A stretch of 10,168 nucleotides of DNA from SYOC01 sp035575235. GTDB lineage: Bacteria; Desulfobacterota; Binatia; Bin18. The translations under genes were made by a program, and so were the position numbers. The notes under the pieces were generated by a model. That model had not been told where the DNA came from and did not search any database. It saw nothing but the letters and a program-made list of their open reading frames with translations. Location of the stretch: the NCBI GenBank assembly GCA_035575235.1, contig DATLYA010000375.1:1-10168 (forward strand), in the 5' to 3' direction. Positions 1-6,751 of this stretch are shown here, piece after piece (within the stretch, counting starts at the first letter, position 1; every line of letters begins with the position of its first letter).

Positions 1-512
1 CGCAACCCTAACGCCGCATCGCCAGGAGTGCCGGTGACATAGAGATCGTCACCAGGGCGAGCTCCTGCTCGTTTCAGCACGCCATGAGCAGCATGACCGA
101 GTAACGTAACGGAAATCATCAGGCACGGCGCGGCGCTCATATTGCCGCCGATCAACGCGGCCCCACACGAAGAAGCCGCGTGCAGAAATCCGTCGAAAAA
201 CTGATCGAGGTTTTCAAGCTCACAGTCCTGCGGCGCGCCGATGTTTAGCAGCGCGAAGGTCGGTTCCGCTCCCATGGCGGCGACGTCACTAGCGTTCACG
301 GCAAACGCCTTTTCTCCTAAGACAAAAAAGGAGCTCCACTCGCGGCGAAAATGGACATTTTCAACCATGGCGTCCGTGGTAATGACGGTTATTCCAGGTA
401 AAGCTACGGCGGCGCAGTCATCGCCGATCCCGAGCAGCACGCGCGCATCAGCAGGGACACGATTACGCAATCGTCGCAGAAAAGGGAGTTCTCCCAACTC
501 GCGCAGCTTCAT
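1..512 (-). CDS. thiL: Thiamine-monophosphate kinase ThiL (3' end outside the window)
   Basis: ThiL phosphorylates thiamine monophosphate with ATP to give thiamine pyrophosphate, the last step of cofactor synthesis in the cytoplasm. I translated the minus strand by hand. The 170 visible residues carry the family's N-terminal landmarks: an opening MKLRELGELPFLRRL, GIGDD at 28-32, TTDAMVENVHF at 45-55, NASDVAAMGAEP at 73-84 and GGNMSAAP at 122-129. This is the AIR-synthase-like N-terminal half; the C-terminal half lies beyond position 1. ATG at 512 is the only plausible start, because no ATG, GTG or TTG lies in frame between it and the dnaJ stop, and it matches the family N-terminus. GGAG abuts the ATG and AGAGG lies further up, so the ribosome site is weak. 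Only 14 nt separate it from dnaJ, which suggests co-transcription or coupling. The usual GGD near residue 124 reads GGN here. Family assignment is secure. Confidence 0.93.
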   Translation of the reverse strand, partial: MKLRELGELPFLRRLRNRVPADARVLLGIGDDCAAVALPGITVITTDAMVENVHFRREWSSFFVLGEKAFAVNASDVAAMGAEPTFALLNIGAPQDCELENLDQFFDGFLHAASSCGAALIGGNMSAAPCLMISVTLLGHAAHGVLKRAGARPGDDLYVTGTPGDAALGL

Positions 513-526
513 CTCCGTCTGCGCCT

Positions 527-1642
527 CTAGCCAAAGAGTTCTTTGACTTTCTCAAAGAACCCTTTGCTCATGGGATGCACATCTTCGCCGTCGAGACGGG
601 CGAATTCTTCAAGGAGTTCACGTTGTTTTGCCGTGAGTTTGCGAGGCGTTTCCACAACGACGCGCACGAGCTGATCCCCACGCCCTCCACTGTGCAGATC
701 AACAACTCCCTTGCCTCGTAACCGAAAGACACTCCCCGATTGGGTGCCGGCCGGCACCTTCATTTTGAGCTTTCCTTCGAGGGTTGGCACTTCAATCTCT
801 ACCCCCAATGCCGCCTGTGGAAAACTGATAGGGAACTCACAAATTACATCATTATGTTGACGAGTAAACAAGGGATGTTCGCGCACGCGCAGGATGACAT
901 ACAAATCGCCAGGCGCGCCACCGGCAGGACTTGCCTCCCCCTCGCCTCGCAATTTGAGCCGGGCGCCGGTATCAACTCCAGCAGGAATCTTCACTTGAAG
1001 CGTGGAAGTCTTTCGCGTTGCGCCAGTGCCGCGACAGGTTGGACAAGGATCAGTGATGACCGTTCCTTGTCCGCCGCACTGATTACACGTGCGCGCGATA
1101 GTAAAAAACCCTTGCTGAAAGCGCACCTGCCCGCTGCCACGGCATGTTGTACACGTCTTTGGCATTGTTCCGGGCTTGGCGCCTTTCCCCTGACAAGTCT
1201 CACAGACAGCCATGCGCGGAATCGAGATAGTCTTCTCGGTCCCGAACGCCGCCTCTTCAAAAGAAATTTCGAGATTGTAACTCAGGTCTTCACCACGACG
1301 AGCGCGGCGGCGTCCGCCGCGGCCTCCGCCGAAGATATCGCCGAAGATATCGCCAAAAATGTCTTCAAAGTTGCCAGAAAAATCGAAGCCGCCGAACCCC
1401 GGTCCGCCGCCCTGTTCAAAGGCGGCATGACCGTAACGATCGTACTGCGCACGCTTCTCTGGATCGCTCAATACAGAGTAGGCTTCAGAGAGTTCCTTGA
1501 ATTTTTCTTCCGCAGTCTTGTCGCCAGGATTCCGATCAGGATGATAGCGCATGGCCGCTTTCCGATACGCCTTCTTGAGATCTTCATCGCTCGCGTTGCG
1601 GCTTACGCCTAGGAGTTCGTAGTAATCGGCTTTTGTCGCCAT
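527..1642 (-). CDS. dnaJ: Chaperone protein DnaJ (Hsp40 co-chaperone)
   Basis: DnaJ delivers unfolded substrates to DnaK and stimulates its ATPase in the cytoplasm. At 371 aa it has the full class I layout. The J domain is at about 5-70 with HPD at 34-36. A Gly/Phe region at about 77-110 contains a triple DIF repeat (EDIFGDIFGDIFGGG). The zinc domain has four CxxCxGxG-type repeats, with Cys at 147/150, 164/167, 186/189 and 200/203. A C-terminal substrate-binding and dimerisation region follows. All eight zinc cysteines are present, so the protein should be functional. ATG at 1642 gives the canonical MATKADYYELLGVSRNAS opening. Upstream, GAGG lies only 1 nt from the ATG and a stronger AGAGGGGGA lies about 12 nt away, so ribosome binding is atypical. 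It follows dnaK by 92 nt, but a strong terminator lies between them. thiL starts 14 nt downstream. Confidence 0.98.
   Translation of the reverse strand: MATKADYYELLGVSRNASDEDLKKAYRKAAMRYHPDRNPGDKTAEEKFKELSEAYSVLSDPEKRAQYDRYGHAAFEQGGGPGFGGFDFSGNFEDIFGDIFGDIFGGGRGGRRRARRGEDLSYNLEISFEEAAFGTEKTISIPRMAVCETCQGKGAKPGTMPKTCTTCRGSGQVRFQQGFFTIARTCNQCGGQGTVITDPCPTCRGTGATRKTSTLQVKIPAGVDTGARLKLRGEGEASPAGGAPGDLYVILRVREHPLFTRQHNDVICEFPISFPQAALGVEIEVPTLEGKLKMKVPAGTQSGSVFRLRGKGVVDLHSGGRGDQLVRVVVETPRKLTAKQRELLEEFARLDGEDVHPMSKGFFEKVKELFG
1331..1354 (-). repeat. Perfect 12-bp tandem duplication inside the dnaJ G/F region
   Basis: The plus-strand unit gaagatatcgcc occurs twice in tandem with no mismatch (1331-1342 and 1343-1354), followed by a diverged third relative. 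In protein it encodes the repeated GDIF units of the Gly/Phe linker. DIF motifs in this linker are known in DnaJ proteins to matter for the DnaK cycle. The exact nucleotide identity suggests recent slippage or duplication, or simply constrained codon choice. Confidence 0.7.
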
Positions 1643-1666
1643 ACCTCGCGCCCATCCCCCTCTAAC

Positions 1667-1704
1667 AAAAAACCCCCCTTCTTTACATTAGAAGAAGGGG
1701 GGTT
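1667..1704 (-). terminator. Intrinsic terminator between dnaK and dnaJ
   Basis: On the minus strand a stem of 13 bp or more forms between 1692-1704 and 1671-1683. It has a CCCCCC/GGGGGG core extended by TTCTT/AAGAA, and a loop of about 7-8 nt. Six T residues follow at once (complement of A at 1667-1672). This is a textbook rho-independent terminator for transcripts leaving dnaK. In the plus direction the stem is followed by ttcgaaag, so it is not bidirectional. It ends 24 nt before the dnaJ ATG, leaving no room for a separate dnaJ promoter downstream of it. It therefore probably acts as a partial terminator or attenuator that lowers dnaJ-thiL expression relative to dnaK. Structure is seen directly; the regulatory role is inferred. 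Confidence 0.88.
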
Positions 1705-1734
1705 CGAAAGACGCTTATATGCAGCCGTATTGCA

Positions 1735-3654
1735 TCACTTCACTTCTTCAAAGTCTGCGTCGACTACGTTATCTTTTCCATTGCCGGCGCCGCTTGTCCT
1801 GCCACTGTCAGTCCGTGAGGCATTCGCGCCGCCTGCCTGCTGCTCTCTGGCTACTTTGGCGTACATTGCTTCGGCGAGTTTATGGGACGACTGCGTAAGC
1901 TCTTCCGTTGCAGCTTTGATTGTCGCAATGTCATCACTTTCCATCGCCTTCCTGGCTTTTTCCATCGCAGCTTCGATATTCTTCGCCGTCGCTTCATCGA
2001 TATCGCTGCGATGATCCTTCAAGGATTTCTCCGTCGAGTAGATCAACGAATCCAGTTGGTTTCTCGCTTCAATACGCTCGCGTCTCTTTCTGTCTTCTTC
2101 CGCATGCGCTTCGGCGTCTTTCACCATACGTTTGATCTCTTCTTCAGTGAGCCCGCTCGACGCCGTGATGCGAATCGACTGTTCTTTGCCAGTGCCGAGA
2201 TCCTTGGCGTTAACATGCACGATGCCGTTAGCATCGATGTCAAAAGTCACTTCAATCTGCGGCACGCCACGCGGGGCTGGCGGAATACCAACCAAGTCAA
2301 ACTGCCCGAGCAATTTGTTGTCAGCCGCCATTTCCCGTTCGCCTTGGAACACACGGATTGTGACAGCCGTTTGATTGTCCGCAGCAGTCGAGAACACCTG
2401 GCTCTTTTTGGTCGGAATCGTGGTGTTCTTTTCAATCAACCGCGTAAAAACACCACCCAGCGTCTCGATTCCCAGCGACAGCGGTGTGACATCCAGCAAC
2501 AGCACGTCTTTCACTTCGCCCTTCAACACTGCGCCCTGAATCGCCGCGCCGACAGCGACTACTTCGTCTGGGTTCACTCCTTTATGGGGTTCTTTCCCGA
2601 AGATCTTGCGCGCACGCTCCTGAACAGCAGGCATCCGCGTCATACCGCCGACTAACACGACTTCGTCAATCTGACGCGCGCTGAGACCAGAATCTTTTAA
2701 AGCCGTAAGACATGGACCTTCGAGACGATCGAGGAGATCCGCGCACAACGCTTCCAGCTTGGCGCGGGTTAACTTCATCGTCAAATGTTTCGGTCCGGTT
2801 TGATCTGCCGTAATAAAGGGGAGATTAATTTCAGTCTCCATTGACGAAGAGAGTTCGATCTTCGCCTTTTCCGCCGCTTCTTTCAAACGTTGCAGCGCCA
2901 TGCGATCTTTACGCAGATCGACGCCCTGGTCTTTCTTAAACTCATCGGCCAGGTAGTCAATCACGCGCTGATCGAAATCATCACCACCTAAGAAGGTGTC
3001 GCCATTGGTGGCTTTGACCTCGAACACGCCATCGCCAACTTCCAAGATGGAAATATCAAACGTTCCACCACCCAAGTCAAAGACTGCAATTTTCTCATCC
3101 TTTTTCTTATCAAGGCCATAGGCGAGCGAGGCGGCAGTTGGCTCGTTAATAATGCGCAGGACGTTTAATCCAGCAATACGGCCGGCGTCTTTCGTTGCCT
3201 GCCGCTGGGAATCGTTGAAGTATGCTGGTACTGTGATCACTGCCTCAGACACTTTCTCCCCAAAATAATCCTCGGCGGTCTGTTTCATTTTTTGCAGAAT
3301 GAACGCAGAAATCTCTGCCGGGCTGTACTTCTTGCCACGAATCTCAACCCAGGCGTCATGATTTTCCGACTCAACGATCTTGTATGGCAGCACCCCTTTC
3401 GCCTTGCGCACTTCAGGGTCATCGATGCGGCGGCCAATCAGACGTTTGATAGAGAAAATGGTGTTCTCTGGATTTGTGATCGCCTGCCGCCGAGCAATCT
3501 GCCCGACCAAACGCTCTCCGCTATCGGTGAAGGCGACAACTGAGGGAGTAATGCGGCTCCCTTCAGAATTGGTGAGGACTTTCGGTTCACCGCCTTCCAT
3601 AATAGCGACTACCGAGTTAGTCGTCCCTAAATCAATACCGATCACCTTTGCCAT
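1735..3654 (-). CDS. dnaK: Molecular chaperone DnaK (Hsp70)
   Basis: DnaK is the ATP-driven Hsp70 that binds and releases exposed hydrophobic segments of client proteins, working with DnaJ and GrpE. The protein is 639 aa, normal for bacterial DnaK. The nucleotide-binding domain begins MAKVIGIDLGTTNS. It has Lys70 in SIKRLIG, NEPTAASLAYG at 170-180, the phosphate-binding VFDLGGGTFD at 191-200, and VVLVGGMTRMP at about 332-342. The interdomain linker VLLLDVT is at 384-390. A beta-sandwich substrate domain and helical lid follow, then a glycine-rich tail ending VDADFEEVK, the usual acidic C-terminus. ATG at 3654 is supported by AAGGAGA about 6 nt upstream (complement of 3661-3667). It lies 93 nt downstream of grpE. 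That gap holds only a weak 5-bp inverted repeat (3712-3725), with no terminator or convincing promoter. The stop is followed 31 nt later by a strong terminator. Confidence 0.99.
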   Translation of the reverse strand: MAKVIGIDLGTTNSVVAIMEGGEPKVLTNSEGSRITPSVVAFTDSGERLVGQIARRQAITNPENTIFSIKRLIGRRIDDPEVRKAKGVLPYKIVESENHDAWVEIRGKKYSPAEISAFILQKMKQTAEDYFGEKVSEAVITVPAYFNDSQRQATKDAGRIAGLNVLRIINEPTAASLAYGLDKKKDEKIAVFDLGGGTFDISILEVGDGVFEVKATNGDTFLGGDDFDQRVIDYLADEFKKDQGVDLRKDRMALQRLKEAAEKAKIELSSSMETEINLPFITADQTGPKHLTMKLTRAKLEALCADLLDRLEGPCLTALKDSGLSARQIDEVVLVGGMTRMPAVQERARKIFGKEPHKGVNPDEVVAVGAAIQGAVLKGEVKDVLLLDVTPLSLGIETLGGVFTRLIEKNTTIPTKKSQVFSTAADNQTAVTIRVFQGEREMAADNKLLGQFDLVGIPPAPRGVPQIEVTFDIDANGIVHVNAKDLGTGKEQSIRITASSGLTEEEIKRMVKDAEAHAEEDRKRRERIEARNQLDSLIYSTEKSLKDHRSDIDEATAKNIEAAMEKARKAMESDDIATIKAATEELTQSSHKLAEAMYAKVAREQQAGGANASRTDSGRTSGAGNGKDNVVDADFEEVK

Positions 3655-3747
3655 ACGTATTCTCCTTGCAGAAACCGCTGTCCCTTCCTAAGCTTCCCTC
3701 TCAATTAGTCATGATGTAATCATCAAGAGGCAAGCGCGCAACTTTTT

Positions 3748-4323
3748 TTATTCCGCCGTCTTCTTTTCTTCGGATGGCGCTTTCGCTACGGTCACCAATG
3801 CTGGCCGCAGCAAGCGGCCGTGCAATAAATAAGCGGGGCGATATTCATCAACGACCACGTTGGGCGCGATGTCTACGCTCTCTACTTGCGCCATGGCCTC
3901 ATGTTTCGAGGGGTCAAACGGCTCACCTTTCGCGCTCACACGGGTGACTCCGTATTTTTCTAGTGTCTCAAGGAACGACCGCACCACGAGGTTCACCCCT
4001 TCGACCAAAGGTTGACCATTGCCGCCGCCTTGAGCATGACTCACCGCACGTTCGAGATTATCGAGCACAGGCAAGAGGTCGCGAATAAGCGGCTCGTTAG
4101 CAAAACGTATGGACTCTGCTTGCTCCCGTTGCATGCGTCGTTTGAAATTTTCTAGATCAGCCCGTTCTCGTAAGAACATTTCGTAATTGGCTTTGGCTTC
4201 AGCTTCTTTTTCTCGTAATTGAGCCGCAAGCATTGCCTTTTCATCCTCTTCTCCGCTTGCTTGCGCCTCGCTCTGTTCTGTAAGCTCAGCAGACGGATGG
4301 GTTTGCTCCTTTTCTGTCTCCAT
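3748..4323 (-). CDS. grpE: Nucleotide exchange factor GrpE
   Basis: GrpE is the dimeric exchange factor that makes DnaK release ADP and thus its substrate. With the ATG at 4323 it is 191 aa, typical for the family. The first 40 residues are acidic and disordered-looking. A long coiled-coil helix follows with RADLENFKRR at about 54-63 and PVLDNLERA at about 85-93. The C-terminal beta domain has PFDPSKHEAM at about 135-144 and YLLHGRLLRPALVTVA at about 165-180, the GrpE signature region. A longer reading from a GTG at 4332 is possible, but AAGGGG (complement of 4332-4337) overlaps that codon and sits 8 nt before the ATG at 4323, so I chose the ATG. It is the first gene of the chaperone operon and is transcribed divergently from recO. 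hrcA, often found upstream of grpE, is absent here. Confidence 0.97.
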   Translation of the reverse strand: METEKEQTHPSAELTEQSEAQASGEEDEKAMLAAQLREKEAEAKANYEMFLRERADLENFKRRMQREQAESIRFANEPLIRDLLPVLDNLERAVSHAQGGGNGQPLVEGVNLVVRSFLETLEKYGVTRVSAKGEPFDPSKHEAMAQVESVDIAPNVVVDEYRPAYLLHGRLLRPALVTVAKAPSEEKKTAE

Positions 4324-4331
4324 GCATCTCA

Positions 4332-4337
4332 CCCCTT
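4332..4337 (-). promoter_or_regulatory. Ribosome binding site that fixes the grpE start
   Basis: On the minus strand AAGGGG lies 8 nt before the ATG at 4323. It overlaps the alternative in-frame GTG at 4332, which therefore could not use it. This argues for METEKEQ as the true GrpE N-terminus. Confidence 0.6.
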
Positions 4338-4363
4338 GTAGAAACTGGAGTCGCTCTTATTCT
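4336..4363 (+). promoter_or_regulatory. Weak candidate recO promoter
   Basis: On the plus strand TTGTAG (4336-4341) and TATTCT (4358-4363) are separated by 16 nt. Each matches the sigma70 consensus only partly (3/6 and 4/6). If real it would start recO transcription near 4370 and would overlap the grpE leader inverted repeat. This is the best match I saw by eye before recO, and chance is a real alternative. Confidence 0.2.
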
Positions 4364-4374
4364 CTCGTAAGAGA
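4354..4374. repeat. Inverted repeat in the grpE leader (possible operator)
   Basis: CTCTTA (4354-4359) and TAAGAG (4368-4373) form a perfect 6-bp inverted repeat around 8 nt. An alternative perfect 5-bp hairpin uses tctct (4361-4365) and agaga (4370-4374) with a 4-nt loop, and the two cannot form together. The element falls about +10 to +30 from the predicted grpE start of transcription, a suitable place for an operator or leader structure. It does not match CIRCE (TTAGCACTC-N9-GAGTGCTAA). Its function is unknown. Confidence 0.4.
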
Positions 4375-4389
4375 CAATGTCTTCGCTGG

Positions 4390-4418
4390 AATGTAAGAAC
4401 CACCCCCTACAGTGTCAA
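4390..4418 (-). promoter_or_regulatory. sigma70-type promoter for the grpE-dnaK operon
   Basis: On the minus strand a perfect -35 TTGACA (complement of 4413-4418) is followed after exactly 17 nt by TACATT (complement of 4390-4395, 4/6 to TATAAT). Transcription would begin near 4383, giving a leader of about 60 nt to the grpE ATG. The -35 box sits within 8 nt of the recO start codon and overlaps the recO ribosome site, so grpE transcription starts inside the recO 5' region. I saw no sigma32-type CTTGAA/CCCCAT pair. Confidence 0.7.
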
Positions 4419-4425
4419 GGCAAAC

Positions 4426-5220
4426 ATGCTAGAAGAACGCACATCGGCTATCGTACTCCGCAGCCGCCCGCACGGAGAGTCAGATAAGATTGTTACGTTT
4501 CTCACGAGAGATTGGGGCAAAGTGACTGCCATCGCTAAAGGCGCCAAGCGCTCGCAGCGTCGGTTCGTCAACGTACTTGAGCCTTTCACTCATGTGCGCT
4601 TGCGTTTTCGGCCAGGCCGAGCTGAAGAACTCGCTTTTATTTTTGGCTGTGATCTACTTCAGAGTTTCCGTGGTCCGAGCGGCGATCTGCAACGCTTCGC
4701 TCTTGCCAGTTACCTCTGTGAGCTGATCGACGCCATGGTTACTGGTCGGGAAGCTGGAGAAGAGACGTACACCTTATTGTTAGAAACACTGCAGCTGCTG
4801 GAAAACCCAGGAGACATTTCTCCAGCCTCCCTTCCGGCGTTTGAGCTGTTGCTGCTAGCCCATACTGGCTACGCCCCTCACTTCACTGACTGTCATCAAT
4901 GCGGTCGCGAACTCACCGAAGCATCGTCCTGGGTGTTTTCTCCCGGTTTGGGTGGGCTCCTGTGCGCAGAGTGCCGGGACCGAGGAGGCTCAACTGTGGT
5001 GCTCTCGGTGGACACAGTTCACTTCCTGGCTGACATCAAACATGCCCCTCTTGCTGCAGTGTTGAACTTCCCGGCTCCGCCGCGTGTGTCTAAAGAACTG
5101 CGCGCCGTAGCGGGCGCCATGTTGGCGCGTCATCTCCACCGACCGTTGAAGTCGCGCGTCTTTCTTGAGCAAACGTACAGGTTGACGGACGATTCGGTTG
5201 ACGCTCGGCAAGGGGAATGA
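4426..5220 (+). CDS. recO: DNA repair protein RecO
   Basis: RecO works with RecR (and RecF) to load RecA onto SSB-coated single-stranded DNA and can anneal complementary strands. The protein is 264 aa, normal for the family. The N-terminal OB-fold (about 1-80) opens with the typical EERTSAIVLRSRPHGESDKIVTFLTRDWGKVTAIAKGAKRS pattern, in which the hallmark is an early GESD followed by G-K/R repeats. A helical C-terminal domain contains a zinc-binding pair, C156xxC159 (CHQC) and C180xxC183 (CAEC), as in many RecO proteins. ATG at 4426 has AAGG 5 nt upstream (4417-4420). It is divergent from grpE and lies 15 nt before glyQS in the same frame, so the two probably share a transcript. The long motif quoted is spread over residues 4-43. 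Family assignment is firm. Confidence 0.95.
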   Translation: MLEERTSAIVLRSRPHGESDKIVTFLTRDWGKVTAIAKGAKRSQRRFVNVLEPFTHVRLRFRPGRAEELAFIFGCDLLQSFRGPSGDLQRFALASYLCELIDAMVTGREAGEETYTLLLETLQLLENPGDISPASLPAFELLLLAHTGYAPHFTDCHQCGRELTEASSWVFSPGLGGLLCAECRDRGGSTVVLSVDTVHFLADIKHAPLAAVLNFPAPPRVSKELRAVAGAMLARHLHRPLKSRVFLEQTYRLTDDSVDARQGE

Positions 5221-5235
5221 TACGGCTGCTGGCTT

Positions 5236-6549
5236 ATGTTGGTCACCATGGAAAAAATAGTGAACCTGTGCAAACGGCGCGGGTTTGTCTTCCCCTCGAG
5301 TGAAATTTATGGTGGGTTCGCCAGTACGTGGGACTATGGTCCGCTTGGCGTCGAACTCAAACGGAATATTCGTGAGTCCTGGTGGCGCTACATGGTGACG
5401 TCGCGCGAGAACGTCGTGGGCCTCGAAAGTGCTATCCTCATGCATCCCAGAGTATGGGAGGCCTCCGGGCATGTCGCCGGCTTCTCTGATCCACTCGTTG
5501 ATTGCCGTGTGTGTAAACGCCGGTTTCGCGCCGATCAGCTTCCTCCTAAGGCAGAGCGCCAATGTCCCAAAGGCGCAGAGTGCGACTTGACCGAGGCGCG
5601 GCAATTTAACCTGATGTTCAAAACGTTTGTCGGCCCGGTAGAAGACGACGCCGCGATCGCCTTCCTGCGGCCAGAGACCGCGCAAGGCATGTTTGTTAAT
5701 TTTGTGAACGTACAACAGGCGAGCCGCCTCAAGCCGCCTTTTGGCATCGCGCAAATCGGGAAATCATTTCGCAACGAGATTACGCCAGGCAACTTCATTT
5801 TCCGCACCCGCGAGTTCGAACAGATGGAAATGGAGTTCTTCGTTAAGCCTGGCACGGATGATGAGTGGTTTGACTATTGGCGTGAACAGCGCATGACATG
5901 GTACACGGACCGGCTTCGCATCAAACCCGCAAACCTCCGCTTCTATGACCATCCCAAGGAGGACCTGGCGCATTACTCAAAAGCCACAACCGATATCGAA
6001 TATCGTTACCCATTTGGTTGGGGAGAGCTTGAGGGCATCGCTAATCGTACAGATTTTGACTTGCGTCGACATAGTGAGTACAGCGGCAAAGATCTCACCT
6101 TCTTTGATGAAGAGACGCGAGAACGTTACAAACCCTATGTGATTGAACCAGCGGCAGGGGTTGATCGTATCTTTCTCGTTACCTTGCTCGATGCCTACGA
6201 CGAGGACGAGCAAGAGGGCGAGACGCGTGTTGTCTTGCGTTTGCACCCGCGCATCGCGCCGATCAAAGTAGGCGTCTTCCCGTTGCTCCGCAAAGATGGG
6301 CAACCGGAAAAAGCGCTGCAGATCCGAGATCTGCTCAAAGAACGTTTTGCCGTGTTCTACGATCAAGCGGGGTCCATTGGACGACGCTATCGCCGCCAAG
6401 ATGAAGTCGGCACGCCGTTCGGCATCACTGTGGATCATCAGACGATGCAGGACAATACTGTCACTTTGCGTGATCGTGACACGCTTGAGCAAGTCAGGAT
6501 TCCGATTGATCGGCTGCTTCCAGAGTTAGCGCATCGGATTGAAACATAG
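5236..6549 (+). CDS. glyQS: Glycyl-tRNA synthetase, single-chain alpha-dimer type
   Basis: This class II synthetase attaches glycine to tRNA-Gly with ATP in the cytoplasm. At 437 aa it is the single-chain form rather than the two-subunit GlyQ/GlyS form. Motifs include the opening RRGFVFPSSEIYGGFASTWD at about 14-33 with DYGPLGVELK at 33-42. Four cysteines (C90, C93, C110, C116) form a likely zinc-type site. RPETAQGMF is at 145-153. Motif 2, FRNEITPGNFIFRTREFEQ, is at 178-196, and motif 3, GVDRIFLVTLLDAY, at 308-321. The anticodon-binding domain starts near 335. The start is uncertain. ATG at 5236 (MLVTMEKIV) and ATG at 5248 (MEKIVNLCK) both fit family N-termini, and neither has a clear Shine-Dalgarno sequence. 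AAGGGGAA at 5210-5217 lies within the end of recO, 18 nt before the first ATG, so re-initiation after recO is plausible. No clear terminator follows. Confidence 0.97.
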   Translation: MLVTMEKIVNLCKRRGFVFPSSEIYGGFASTWDYGPLGVELKRNIRESWWRYMVTSRENVVGLESAILMHPRVWEASGHVAGFSDPLVDCRVCKRRFRADQLPPKAERQCPKGAECDLTEARQFNLMFKTFVGPVEDDAAIAFLRPETAQGMFVNFVNVQQASRLKPPFGIAQIGKSFRNEITPGNFIFRTREFEQMEMEFFVKPGTDDEWFDYWREQRMTWYTDRLRIKPANLRFYDHPKEDLAHYSKATTDIEYRYPFGWGELEGIANRTDFDLRRHSEYSGKDLTFFDEETRERYKPYVIEPAAGVDRIFLVTLLDAYDEDEQEGETRVVLRLHPRIAPIKVGVFPLLRKDGQPEKALQIRDLLKERFAVFYDQAGSIGRRYRRQDEVGTPFGITVDHQTMQDNTVTLRDRDTLEQVRIPIDRLLPELAHRIET

Positions 6550-6579
6550 TTGAAGGCGACCTAAGTTTACAAAGTTTTC

Positions 6580-6609
6580 TTGTCAAAATCTATTTTCTCT
6601 ATCTTTACT
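6580..6609 (+). promoter_or_regulatory. Candidate promoter for the amidohydrolase gene
   Basis: TTGTCA (6580-6585, 5/6 to TTGACA) and TTTACT (6604-6609, 4/6 to TATAAT) are separated by 18 nt in a locally AT-rich stretch. An overlapping alternative begins with TTTACA near 6567 and uses a longer 19-nt spacer. Either would give a leader of about 150 nt. The gap after glyQS and the strong local ribosome site favour separate transcription, but the call rests on eye matching alone. Confidence 0.35.
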
Positions 6610-6660
6610 AGATGAAGTATGAAACCTGGCGACTCCGGTTCGCTCGAGACCATAGCGGGG

Positions 6661-6683
6661 TTTCCCCTCCCCCCTTCCCTTCT
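6661..6683 (+). repeat. 23-nt pure pyrimidine tract
   Basis: Positions 6661-6683 contain only C and T on the plus strand, and GGGG just before (6657-6660) can pair with CCCC at 6664-6667 across a TTT loop. It lies in the leader before the amidohydrolase gene. No T-run follows, so it is not a standard terminator. No function can be assigned. Confidence 0.5.
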
Positions 6684-6751
6684 GGGTGCGCAACAGTTCG
6701 CAATCATTGATCCACGCGCCAAAACTTGGTAAGCCCAGGACCAAGAGCACT

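Noticed and set aside
241..546. A 101-codon plus-strand open frame at the left end
   Set aside because: The minus strand of this stretch encodes ThiL with several family motifs; the plus frame is its shadow.
740..1612. A 290-codon plus-strand open frame opposite dnaJ
   Set aside because: It is antisense to a complete DnaJ with all motifs, shows no family resemblance, and mirrors the codon structure of the real gene.
1882..2655. A 257-codon plus-strand open frame opposite dnaK
   Set aside because: It is a composition shadow of dnaK, rich in Arg, Phe and His, with no recognisable domain or ribosome site.
3655..3747. Weak inverted repeat TGATG-TAAT-CATCA between grpE and dnaK as an operator or terminator
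   Set aside because: Only 5 bp, AT-rich and with no T-run, so too weak to call.
4324..4425. CIRCE element upstream of grpE
   Set aside because: Neither TTAGCACTC nor GAGTGCTAA is present; the inverted repeat found is shorter and different.
4990..5754. A 254-codon minus-strand open frame spanning recO and glyQS
   Set aside because: It overlaps two well-supported genes on the other strand and matches no family I recognise.
5977..6492. A 171-codon minus-strand open frame opposite glyQS
   Set aside because: It lies entirely inside the glyQS catalytic and anticodon-binding regions and has no independent support.
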